Shown: in pieces, positions 53,554 to 63,121 of the stretch
How positions within the stretch are numbered: position 1 is the stretch's first letter
Layout of the letters: each line of letters begins with the position of its first letter
NCBI GenBank assembly: GCA_965220465.1
Contig: CBDCPZ010000015.1
Span: forward strand, 1 to 64,000
Origin: JAHDHW01 sp965220465
Lineage (GTDB): Bacteria; Bacteroidota; Bacteroidia; Chitinophagales; Saprospiraceae
DNA: 64,000 nt
Reading direction: 5' to 3'
Made by a program: the position numbers and the translations under genes
The notes under the pieces: generated by a model
Database searches by the model: none
Told to the model about the DNA's origin: nothing
Seen by the model: only the letters and a program-made list of their open reading frames with translations

Positions 53554-56553
53554 CTAATTTCTAATTTTAATGGTTTGAATTCCTGAAAAAATATCAGCTC
53601 CAGACTCATCTTTTCCTTTTATAGTGATAAAGGTATAACCAATCCCATCCTGATAAGCGGCCGGTACTCCTCCCATGATGACATAATCATAGCTAAACAC
53701 CTTATTGTTACTGTTGGCAATCGCCGTTAGCGGCTGATCCTTGTGATTGGGTGGTGGAGTCTCTTCGCCCGGAGGGAAAAAACTAATGGTAGGCATCGGA
53801 CTCGTTTTCAAAGGTTTAGTAAAGGTAATTGTAAGTCTTACATTTTCATCAACGGAAAATTCCTGTCTATCCGGAGCAGTAGAAATACTTTCTACTTCAG
53901 TACGTGGAACTCGAGCTGTGTCAATGAATAAAGCTCCATAAGTCAATTGGGTTGCTAGCGTAAAACCAGTATCAGCCCAAGATAAATAAGTGGATCTTTT
54001 CTTCAGTTTTTCAATATTTCGATGATCTTCTATTAATATTTCCAGATTGGGTTCAATTTCCTCTATTCGTGTGATTCGAGTGTTTAACTCAATATACAAT
54101 CTAATAAAAAGATCCATTCTCTTCTCCAGCTCACTAGATATATTTGATTGCAAAATATCTATTTGGGTACTTTGAGCTTTAAAAACAACCTTCTTACTTA
54201 ATTGCGATTGGATCTCTTTTGATTTGTCTATTATATCATCTACATCATATAGGTCTATATCTGTCGAATGTAAATTTTCCTTATGCTGTTTCAATTCTTT
54301 CTTCAATCCGGATAACGTATCCTTAGCCCTTCTGAGATTAACTGTACTAATCGATTCAATGGTAGAAACTGAAGTAACATTACTGGCTGTAGCTGCTGGG
54401 GCTAAATAATCCAACACTTGTAGTTTTTTATATAACGCCTGCCATTCTTCTTGAACAGCGATTAGGCTTGAAGAATCAATCAGTTCTGTTGATTCTTCAA
54501 TTAAGCTTTCTAAATTAACTATTGCAGTCTCTCTGACCTTTATTTCCTGAAGGTTTGTACCTGCCGGTAAATTATCCTTGATGTTTACCAATTCGGACTT
54601 GAAAGCAGTTAATGCCTCTTTCAAGCCTGCAATAGACGCGAGGTTATTACTTTCGGTTAAACCCTCCCAACTTGCTTCAAACTTACCTTGGCGGGATTTA
54701 ACGTTAATAAAGGTAGACTTTACCCAATAAAGCGCAGTTACCTGATCCTTTTCTATTCTTCTGTCAATAAACAATTTCGAGGCGCTTATCAAGCCGTTTA
54801 CTATTCCAGGCAGGGAATCCAGAATATAGGTTCCTTGTATCCTGGGATCCGAAGGAGATGCCATTTCACCAGGTTCCAGATCATTAAACTTTCCTTCATT
54901 TATTGCTTTCTCTGAATTCTTTTCTTTGGCGAGCAAGGCAATAAACAAACCTAAATGCACAATTTCCCGAACAGTATTTATAGCAATCGAACCAATTTCA
55001 AAGCCATAGATCCCCTTTTCAATTCTATTGATCGTTTTCTTCAATTCGGCTTTTTTCTGGGCATTTGTTGTTGTTTCATATTGTTTTTTTCTTACATTTA
55101 AACCTATCTGGAGGCCAACATTTGTAATAATCTGAGTGGCTGGTATAGCTACATTAGCTGCCCATTGATAATTCCAAATTGTAACGCCAAAGAAATTTTC
55201 CTGAAATCTTTCCTGGCTATTCTGCGGTAAATCACTGGGGATAGAAGCAATTTGTCCACCTACATCAGCAATGACTGTAAGTGAATTAAAAGCGGTTCCG
55301 TACCAAAAGGATTGCTTATCTTTCTCCTCCTGGGTTAGGTTTTGATCTTTACCTATTAAGGTATCAATTACTTGTCCCTCCACCGCGATAATTCCTTTAA
55401 TAATTTGGAAGAGCCCATAAATTAAATTATTATTCTCTGCCTGAGTCATTGATTGAGTAAACCCTGCATCAAATTTTAATCTTTCTCCAGTTAAGGCTTT
55501 ATGTAAAAGTGTTATAGGAATACTGATGACTGCCATTGGTAAGGTCAAAACAGTTGGGCTTTGGACTTTAAAGCCAAATTGTTCAAATATGGATTCAAAC
55601 AAACTCCCAGGCCCTATAGAAACCAAACTTTTAATCAGGCCAATTAAATCTTCCAGTACTCCAGATAATATATCAAAGACTAATTTGAACACGTCCAAAG
55701 CGATTTGAATAAGGCTTGCCAACAACTTTCCAGCTTCATCCAATAACTTTTCTAAGGAAAATTTTCCTTCAAATATTTTTGCTAAAAACGCTTCTCGTTT
55801 TTCTTTAAATTCTGAAAGAAAACCTGAACTTGTTAAACCTTTATTAATTTCCTTTATTAAATTTTCGAAAAGATCGTTTTTGTCCGTTAGAATAGTGGAA
55901 AAACTATTGAATAAATCATTTAAAATTGATTCGTTATTTGGTGCTGTCCCGGTTGGAACAGGAGTTCCAGTAGTCAATACGTTCTCCGAAAAAATGCCAA
56001 AATTGCTGCTGGCACCATTGCTAAATTCATCTCCAAATATTGAAGAACCTGGAGGTGTTGGAGGTGTTGTTGGAGGTGTTGTTGTGGATGATTGCTTTTG
56101 GACAGGCTTGGAAATCTCCTTCACGCTTACCCGAATATCGTCAAGGGGAAGCTTTTCCATAAACTCTTTAATCTTTTGATGAAATTTTTTAATCTCATCA
56201 GGCATTACATTTTCCGGTACCAAAGTTGAAATTGACTCCAACAATTGATCGGGATCAAGCGCTTGTGAAAAGTCGATCCCAATCCCACTCTTGATCATTT
56301 CGGCCATTTCTTTCACCTGTTCAGGGATGGCCCCAATACCTGTTGCCCCTTCTGCAAACTGGTCCCTTAGAGACTCCAAGGTATGTTCAATACTTCCAAG
56401 GATTTTACTTTTTGTACCAGGATCGATTATATAGTCCAATCCGTCTTTAAACAAATTTTCTAACTCCTGAGTCGTTTCCCAAATGTCCTCACTATTCTCC
56501 TTAATCGCTCCCGCGAAATCCGAAACATATCCTGTAAATCCTTGTTCTGCCAT
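53554..56553 (-). CDS. Large protein of unknown function (999 aa), giant operon
   Basis: A 999-residue protein with no signal peptide. Residues 1-150 are helical and acidic. A Thr/Pro-rich linker (about 153-172) leads to a strongly amphipathic helical part ('SLIQIALDVFKLVFDILSGV', 'LTLPMAVISIPITLLHKALT') that may touch a membrane. Residues about 590-860 include coiled-coil segments ('LRRAKDTLSGLKKELKQHKE'). The C-terminal 115 residues are an Ig-like domain ('FSVDENVRLTITFTKPL', ending 'GIQTIKIRN'). No family is recognised. It is 21 bases after the 2180-residue gene and is the last gene of the operon. Confidence 0.7.
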   Translation of the reverse strand: MAEQGFTGYVSDFAGAIKENSEDIWETTQELENLFKDGLDYIIDPGTKSKILGSIEHTLESLRDQFAEGATGIGAIPEQVKEMAEMIKSGIGIDFSQALDPDQLLESISTLVPENVMPDEIKKFHQKIKEFMEKLPLDDIRVSVKEISKPVQKQSSTTTPPTTPPTPPGSSIFGDEFSNGASSNFGIFSENVLTTGTPVPTGTAPNNESILNDLFNSFSTILTDKNDLFENLIKEINKGLTSSGFLSEFKEKREAFLAKIFEGKFSLEKLLDEAGKLLASLIQIALDVFKLVFDILSGVLEDLIGLIKSLVSIGPGSLFESIFEQFGFKVQSPTVLTLPMAVISIPITLLHKALTGERLKFDAGFTQSMTQAENNNLIYGLFQIIKGIIAVEGQVIDTLIGKDQNLTQEEKDKQSFWYGTAFNSLTVIADVGGQIASIPSDLPQNSQERFQENFFGVTIWNYQWAANVAIPATQIITNVGLQIGLNVRKKQYETTTNAQKKAELKKTINRIEKGIYGFEIGSIAINTVREIVHLGLFIALLAKEKNSEKAINEGKFNDLEPGEMASPSDPRIQGTYILDSLPGIVNGLISASKLFIDRRIEKDQVTALYWVKSTFINVKSRQGKFEASWEGLTESNNLASIAGLKEALTAFKSELVNIKDNLPAGTNLQEIKVRETAIVNLESLIEESTELIDSSSLIAVQEEWQALYKKLQVLDYLAPAATASNVTSVSTIESISTVNLRRAKDTLSGLKKELKQHKENLHSTDIDLYDVDDIIDKSKEIQSQLSKKVVFKAQSTQIDILQSNISSELEKRMDLFIRLYIELNTRITRIEEIEPNLEILIEDHRNIEKLKKRSTYLSWADTGFTLATQLTYGALFIDTARVPRTEVESISTAPDRQEFSVDENVRLTITFTKPLKTSPMPTISFFPPGEETPPPNHKDQPLTAIANSNNKVFSYDYVIMGGVPAAYQDGIGYTFITIKGKDESGADIFSGIQTIKIRN

Positions 56554-56574
56554 AATTATTTTGTTTTATAATAA

Positions 56575-59500
56575 CTATCCTTTCCCTACTCTAATGTCGG
56601 GCATATTAGAAATTTGCTCCAATTGTAATGTTAAATAAGTCACTCTCAGCAGCGGCAAACTCGTATTGGCTAAAGGATCAAGTTGAGAGAAAGCCTCCAC
56701 AGAAAAATTAAGTGCAGCATTCTCCTCCACCGGAAGATGAGTTTTAAACCAGGTACTAATTTCCTTACTCAGCAAGGTCGGATATTGAGCTAATTGATCT
56801 GGCGAAAGCCGAAGCCCGAGCATAATCGGCAAGGTGGTTACCAAATCTTCATTCAACCCGCTTCCACGAGCCATAGCAAAAGTGTACCTGCAAGAGATCT
56901 GTAATTCATAACGTTCCCGAAGCAACCGGCCGTCAGCATCTTTTTTAAAACTGCTAATTCCTGGTTCAAACAATTTCAGCATGTTGCTAACATGTTTAAT
57001 AAGAGTAGTCTTTGAAGCAACCTTTCCTGCCGGAAGTGTCGCAATGTCCCATGGCTCATGGTTAATAATCAACGGAGTTGTACGATTGGTGAATCGCACT
57101 GCCGGTGTGCGGAAAATAAAGTCACGATTTGTTGTTTTTCCAAAGACCAGATGTTTATTCCTGCTCAACCATATGGAAGCCCAGGCATTTTGTTGTTGAA
57201 GCAAGTCAAGGTTTTCAATGGAAAATTTACGGTCCGGGATGGATGAATCTCCAAAAAAAGTCTGATCATCTCTATCAATTGCAAAGAAAAAAGTTCGGCT
57301 TTCTGGCGTAGAAGTCGTGCTCTCTTTTATATCCGGATTATCTGGAACCTGAATCCCTGCTTTGACCATAAAACCAGGTAATTCCTCATTGGGAATGGCC
57401 AGTTTATCGTAATAATGTTCTGGTTCTATTCCTTTTTTAGTAATGCCCATTTTATCCAATTCCTCCTGTTTAAAATTTTGTTGCTCTACAAAATCTGCCT
57501 CAAGACGAATCGCTCTTGCTTTAAAATATCCGGGCAATTCCAGTTTTGGAATCACTTTTTTCAGGTAACCGGTTCCCCGTTTGAGTATCCCATTTTTCCT
57601 AAGTTCTGTTGCTGATGGAACTCCTGCTCTTTCAACAAAACTCTTATTGAGTCGTTTCAGAGCAGCATCGGTTAGTCCTGCACGGGTAATGACAATTCCT
57701 TCCCTGGTTTCCGCTTCAGTAGTATCATCTACAAAGGTTAACGTTTCTTCACTGATCTCGAAATGGAGGTCTTCGGCATTTGGTTCATAAAATTCGCTTT
57801 GTCCGGCTTGAAGAATGACCCAGTTTTCAGCAATTTTTTCCGTAAGGAAAGTAAAATTTTGTAATGCTGATATGGCATCTTCAGCATCTGTTTCACTAAC
57901 AGTCCCTTCTTTTAGTGGAGCCAATGCCTTTTTCATTTCAGGAAGATTTTCCTTAAAATTCAGTAGTAAACGTACAAATTCAGGGACTTCGACTTCAGGC
58001 TGGTTGTCATTTCCAGCGACCTGGACGGAGTCGGGAACATTGAATTTTACAATACAATCAATACTATCCTGAGCTACTTCGGGATGCTCATAAATAATTG
58101 AATATTGCCATTCCCGTAAATCCCTGATGAACTCCCGCGAACTCTCATCGGCCTCTGCCTGATGGAGGATGAGTGACGGAGAAAGTGGATAATACCGCAA
58201 TGGAATAGGAACATCGGTCCTTCCCATATAGTTGGGATTTGCTTTTGACAGCAGTGCATCACAATATTTACGGTAAGGCGCATCATTGAGCGTTTTTTTT
58301 CCTGGTAATGACTTTTGAAGGGTCGCTTCAAATTCTGCCAGTGAAAAATAATTTTTACCGATCATATCTGGAAAAGCTTTACCAAATGAATTTTTAAACT
58401 CATTTTCACTTCCAAACTTTTTGGTTAAACTATCACTAAGCTCCGAAGTAATCCGGTAAACATTTAGATTGGCCGGAAGAATAAAGCGCAATTTATTCGA
58501 AGATTTGAAGTTGGCATTTACATCCGGAAATTTGGTGAGGTTAAACTCCATTTCCAGAGGCTGGAATTCCATTTCTATTTCAAGATTTCCAAATTTGTCA
58601 GGTGTTTTTGTGTCAAAAAGATAACTTATAGCACTTTGTCCATCCTGCTGATCTAACTCAAAATAGCCCGACGACAAGGTATAATCAAGGTCATCCGCCT
58701 CCGCTATTTCGCGATTGTTAGGGTCTTCTCCTACTCTTACGCGAAGTACTTTGGCTTTTCCTACCATTCGAGGCGGATTGCTGCCAGCCTGTTTTTTTGG
58801 AGGAAGCGCACTTCCCGTCATGACTGTTGCATCATATTGGACAACGGATTCAATGTCAAACCCTTCCAATAAATTATTTAACAATCGCTGGTGGAGAATT
58901 TCTTTTGCAGCATTGAGACGATTTAAATCCCCACCATCTTCTTTCAGGATCGGTGCGATTGTTTTGGCGATCTTGCTTGCAAGAAATGCCTTCTTCTCCA
59001 ACAATTTTAATACTGTAGGTTGTTCATCCAGTTGACGAACTGACATCAGGATTTCCGGTTCCAGCATTTCTTCCAGGGCCGCGAGGAAATCACGAGCCAG
59101 CGGATTGGCGTCAATTCCCTCAACTTCTTTTTCATTTTCACCATCCTGGTTTTTCGGATCTTCAAATATTTTTGCCTTACCGGAAAAAAGAGTTGTAGCA
59201 ATTGGCGGAATGCCATAAAAATTGGGATCCTGCTCCTCAATATCGTAACTGATTCCACTCGTTCCCATTTGGACTGCGAAGAGAAATTCAGGTCTGTTAT
59301 TTTCCGTATTGGCTTGTCCCCCACCCGCATTTCGTTCCTCACTGACAGCGATATGGAAATCAGGGAATGCATCGGTGAAATTTTGGGCAAAATTACGGAG
59401 GTTTAAAGGTTCAATCGTAAGGATGGTATCCTTTTTCAGGAAAGGGCGTTCTGTTTTAAAATTTTCACAAAAGATAGGTAAGGTAAATTCTACAGGATAT

Positions 59501-62500
59501 TTATGTCCAAAAACAGCCTTCATTTCTTGGTTAATTCGTTCACTTAAAGCATCGAAATTATCCCCTTCAAGCGTATGGACCTTTCTCGATGTTGGTTCAT
59601 ACAAACCATCAGTCCGGGTAATTAGAAGGCCAGTCACAGAATCGGTTTGACCAATCAAAAGTGTTTCTTTTTCTGCCAGCTGTTTGCGCCACTCACCGAA
59701 CTCCACTCCATTTTGAAGTTTTAGGTTATCGATCGCTATCGCTATTCCACCTTGTACGGTTGAAGGTACAGATCGGTGTTGCAAAACAAGATCAGCTGCT
59801 TCAATTGGGTTTACTGTAGAGGGTAAACTATTCACGGATTTTGCAACGGAATTCAGGGTTTGATTTGGCTGAACTATGTATTGAACCGATTCGTGCTTAG
59901 GGCTAAGAGTTGCCTGGTTTTCATAAATATTGGTTAGTTTCGGATTGTCTTTAAGATCAGGATGTACTAACTTTTTATCCCGATGCATGATCATCCAACA
60001 ACTAATTCCCTGAATAAATTTAGCCTTTGGAACTAGTTTATTTGTATCTATTTTGAATAAAATGGAGGAACCAGCATACGCGGTAGGTTGTACTGTGGTA
60101 ACTGGATTTTTATCCAATTCGGGAAGATAATCATTCAGCCCGGAAAGGTACTCATATATTTTTAAAACAAAATTTGAAATCGAAATAGGATTCTTAGTTA
60201 AGAACTCAATTCCAACGTTTTGATTGGGTGGTAGAGGAGCAGTCCATACATCATCCAAAGAGGTCTTAATCGAAAAGTTAACTCCCGGCCCCTGAAGTTG
60301 ATAATATATTTTCTGATACACAATCAGGTCTGCTTTCAAACGACGAGTTAGCACATTCTTTTGACTGGAAGATATGCCAGGTTTCAGATCAGCATAAGGA
60401 GCCGTTGAAAAAGTAAGGTCGATTTCCAGCCCATCCGGCACAAACTGATATTGTTCACTAAGCGATGGCCATTGATTGATCCCAATAAGTGGATCGGTAT
60501 AACGCACGTCAAAAGTCTTCGAAACAGTATCTTTGGTTATTTTATTGCCATAAATATCCTGCCACCAATATTCAAAACTCAAACTACTATTCGCTGTGAT
60601 ACCGCGGTAAGGATTTTGCAAAAAAGGAGGAGCTGTAGCCGGCCAGGGAACGTTTGCAACGCCCAAGGCGGCATGAGCAGGAATCAGTTTTTCATAAATC
60701 CAATCGTCGTCAACATCTTCAGGTGCTTCCAACGGCCCAATTGGTAAATTTTTAACCAATGGATCACCGGCTTTGCCATATCCCAGCAAATGGTATAAAC
60801 TTTTGAGTTCAGCCAATGCCTGATTTTGATTCAAATCAGGTGGTACATCAAGATGTTCAATAGTAGAAGCAGGATTATTTCCAGCAGCTGGTATTTCAGT
60901 TTTGATAGGCAACCAACCTACTTCGCCATTAGATAAATTGGCAGCAAAAACCCATTTGCCATCCTTGCTCACGTTAAAAACATTGACTTTCGTATTGGCA
61001 GGCAATGACGAGCCAATCACGCCGGCTGTCGCCAATGGTTCCTTCCTAAAAGTAGCTTCGGCCAATAAAATTAGTTCGACAGGATCAGTTTTTGGTTCTG
61101 TTGTTTCATATTTAAAGCCGATAAATCCAGGTGGCATGGCCAACACGGGAACATCGTAATTTGCATTAGCTGTTGAGTCGGATTCTACTACAGCAAGTAT
61201 TAAGTTATTATCAAAAAAATCCTTGCTATCCAATTGAATGATTACTGAATTATGAAAATCGAAGATGGGATCACCAATTATATCATATTCAATCAGTAAA
61301 GATAAGAGGATAGATTCTTTGGAAGAGAAAAGGTTACTTTGTTCGGTTTGATTCATCGAAGTGACAAAGAAATACCCACCCGATTCAATGGTTGCCCCTT
61401 CCCAAAGCAACCGGAGAAATTGTTTATTGTCTGCTTCTCTGGTAGTTGAATTTGCAGCAGGCAAGGATATTGAAGCTGAGGGAGAAGGGTTTAAAGCTGG
61501 TAAAGAACCATTCGTTGAAAAATTATGCCGCATCAAGGTAAAATCTGCCAGGTTGCCAGGAAGTTGCACCAATTGTTCACCACTTGCCGACTGGCTAAGC
61601 ACTTTTATATGAGCGTCACCAAGATGGTTGTCTAACAAGACGGATTCAAGAAGATTAATTTGAGACTCACTGATGTCTGCCAGTTCAAAAACTCCTGTGA
61701 CAAATCCCTTTTCATCCCTTTTGAAGATTTGCCTGGCCATTATTTCAATTTGCACGGCCCAGTTGTATTTATTTTTATCGATTTTATTATCCAAAGTTTT
61801 TGCTTCCTGCTGACCACCTGGAATTTTGCACAAGCTAATTGCCGGATTGACTGTTGTTCCGTCCAGATACTGCCTAAGACTGGTTGGTACCTGCATAATA
61901 AAAGTAAACGGGTTTGGAGGGGTTGAAACTCCGGTATCCCACTCAATCCATTTTCGCATGGAATAAATGCGGTTTTGATACCGATAAAAAGGGATGGGCA
62001 ATATCCCGGTATTTACTCCATTTCCAGCATCGAACTTCAAAGGCTTAGCCAAACCCTGCACCTTTTTGAAAGTTTCAATCATGGCTGTGAGAGAATATTT
62101 AGTATTATCAGTGCTTTCTGTCAAATCAATATTATAACCAAGGCTTCCAGAAGCGGTAGGACTGCCGACTGAAAAGCATTCCAGGAATCCACTCAGTGCT
62201 GGTGGGCGAGCTAATTTGATGGTATAATCGTGTTCCGGAGCTGTATTGGAAGTGCCATTTTCCCTGGCAGTTTTCAGGTTAAATTGTTGCCCCGTTGCTT
62301 CAAACAAAGGTTTTACCGACAAAGGATTGGACACAGGAAGCCTTAATCCATGCAGCAGAAATCGCGAAGCAATTGAAGCCAATTGATCAAAAACCGACTC
62401 TAAGCTCGAGATAACCGTCTCCATAGTTAATACTGGTGGAACAGTCGGGGGTTCAGGCATTGGAGGAAGGAATTCTCTGAGTTCCTGCAAAGCGGTTCGC

Positions 62501-63117
62501 AGTAAGAGTTGACCATAATCTTCAAAAATAAATTCCCGAGCAGATTCTTCTACAACGGAAGTTTCTGTACCAAAATCAAAATCATTAGCAAATTGTGGAG
62601 TCAGGTTTCCAATACCGGCTTGAAGTCCTTGCAGTGTAATTGGAAATTGAGCCGGAGTGGTATTGGGGTTTTTCCCAACATCAAGAATAAGGTCGGGGAA
62701 CATTGGAAAAATAGTACCTTCCAATGCTTTAGTAGGTTCGTGTATTTGAAAAATGAAATTCTTTTTTAAAAATTTTATAAAATCTGCATAATCAAAAGGC
62801 TGAGTCAAAAAGGCTTCATATAATTGGTAAAAGTACTCTGGTGATTTTGGTGTCGCTGGATTATTTCCTGCTGCTGCCCAAATCCAACGAAGCATAGCCT
62901 TTACCAATCGTTGAAAGTCTTTGCCCGGCTCTCCTTTTGAAGGGTCATTTTCAAGAAAAAAGAGGGCAATTACTTTAGTAGAATCATCGGGTGTAGTTTC
63001 CTTAACCCACGATAAGCCCGGCTGGAAAAAGATATCCAACTTTCGTTCTGGTTCTGTTAATCCAAGATCGACTACTTTATTCCAATTTAATATGATTGGT
63101 GTATTGCTCATTTCCAA
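56575..63117 (-). CDS. Giant protein of unknown function (2180 aa) with SH3- and LysM-like segments
   Basis: A 2180-residue soluble protein, no signal peptide and no clear membrane helix. Residues about 680-742 look like an SH3-type-3 domain ('AEATFRKEPLATAGVIGSSL', 'VNVFNVSKDGKWVFAAN', 'GEVGWLP'), and about 1076-1125 resemble a LysM motif ('YIVQPNQTLNSVAKSVNSLP'). Much of the rest is beta-rich with Pro/Asn loops; an acidic tail region near 1990 has many charged residues. The size, lack of export signal and partner genes suggest a structural or scaffold protein, such as part of a secretion or injection apparatus or a toxin, but no match is recognised. It is four bases downstream of the next gene and 21 bases from the 999-residue gene. 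Confidence 0.7.
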   Translation of the reverse strand: MEMSNTPIILNWNKVVDLGLTEPERKLDIFFQPGLSWVKETTPDDSTKVIALFFLENDPSKGEPGKDFQRLVKAMLRWIWAAAGNNPATPKSPEYFYQLYEAFLTQPFDYADFIKFLKKNFIFQIHEPTKALEGTIFPMFPDLILDVGKNPNTTPAQFPITLQGLQAGIGNLTPQFANDFDFGTETSVVEESAREFIFEDYGQLLLRTALQELREFLPPMPEPPTVPPVLTMETVISSLESVFDQLASIASRFLLHGLRLPVSNPLSVKPLFEATGQQFNLKTARENGTSNTAPEHDYTIKLARPPALSGFLECFSVGSPTASGSLGYNIDLTESTDNTKYSLTAMIETFKKVQGLAKPLKFDAGNGVNTGILPIPFYRYQNRIYSMRKWIEWDTGVSTPPNPFTFIMQVPTSLRQYLDGTTVNPAISLCKIPGGQQEAKTLDNKIDKNKYNWAVQIEIMARQIFKRDEKGFVTGVFELADISESQINLLESVLLDNHLGDAHIKVLSQSASGEQLVQLPGNLADFTLMRHNFSTNGSLPALNPSPSASISLPAANSTTREADNKQFLRLLWEGATIESGGYFFVTSMNQTEQSNLFSSKESILLSLLIEYDIIGDPIFDFHNSVIIQLDSKDFFDNNLILAVVESDSTANANYDVPVLAMPPGFIGFKYETTEPKTDPVELILLAEATFRKEPLATAGVIGSSLPANTKVNVFNVSKDGKWVFAANLSNGEVGWLPIKTEIPAAGNNPASTIEHLDVPPDLNQNQALAELKSLYHLLGYGKAGDPLVKNLPIGPLEAPEDVDDDWIYEKLIPAHAALGVANVPWPATAPPFLQNPYRGITANSSLSFEYWWQDIYGNKITKDTVSKTFDVRYTDPLIGINQWPSLSEQYQFVPDGLEIDLTFSTAPYADLKPGISSSQKNVLTRRLKADLIVYQKIYYQLQGPGVNFSIKTSLDDVWTAPLPPNQNVGIEFLTKNPISISNFVLKIYEYLSGLNDYLPELDKNPVTTVQPTAYAGSSILFKIDTNKLVPKAKFIQGISCWMIMHRDKKLVHPDLKDNPKLTNIYENQATLSPKHESVQYIVQPNQTLNSVAKSVNSLPSTVNPIEAADLVLQHRSVPSTVQGGIAIAIDNLKLQNGVEFGEWRKQLAEKETLLIGQTDSVTGLLITRTDGLYEPTSRKVHTLEGDNFDALSERINQEMKAVFGHKYPVEFTLPIFCENFKTERPFLKKDTILTIEPLNLRNFAQNFTDAFPDFHIAVSEERNAGGGQANTENNRPEFLFAVQMGTSGISYDIEEQDPNFYGIPPIATTLFSGKAKIFEDPKNQDGENEKEVEGIDANPLARDFLAALEEMLEPEILMSVRQLDEQPTVLKLLEKKAFLASKIAKTIAPILKEDGGDLNRLNAAKEILHQRLLNNLLEGFDIESVVQYDATVMTGSALPPKKQAGSNPPRMVGKAKVLRVRVGEDPNNREIAEADDLDYTLSSGYFELDQQDGQSAISYLFDTKTPDKFGNLEIEMEFQPLEMEFNLTKFPDVNANFKSSNKLRFILPANLNVYRITSELSDSLTKKFGSENEFKNSFGKAFPDMIGKNYFSLAEFEATLQKSLPGKKTLNDAPYRKYCDALLSKANPNYMGRTDVPIPLRYYPLSPSLILHQAEADESSREFIRDLREWQYSIIYEHPEVAQDSIDCIVKFNVPDSVQVAGNDNQPEVEVPEFVRLLLNFKENLPEMKKALAPLKEGTVSETDAEDAISALQNFTFLTEKIAENWVILQAGQSEFYEPNAEDLHFEISEETLTFVDDTTEAETREGIVITRAGLTDAALKRLNKSFVERAGVPSATELRKNGILKRGTGYLKKVIPKLELPGYFKARAIRLEADFVEQQNFKQEELDKMGITKKGIEPEHYYDKLAIPNEELPGFMVKAGIQVPDNPDIKESTTSTPESRTFFFAIDRDDQTFFGDSSIPDRKFSIENLDLLQQQNAWASIWLSRNKHLVFGKTTNRDFIFRTPAVRFTNRTTPLIINHEPWDIATLPAGKVASKTTLIKHVSNMLKLFEPGISSFKKDADGRLLRERYELQISCRYTFAMARGSGLNEDLVTTLPIMLGLRLSPDQLAQYPTLLSKEISTWFKTHLPVEENAALNFSVEAFSQLDPLANTSLPLLRVTYLTLQLEQISNMPDIRVGKG

Positions 63118-63121
63118 ATGA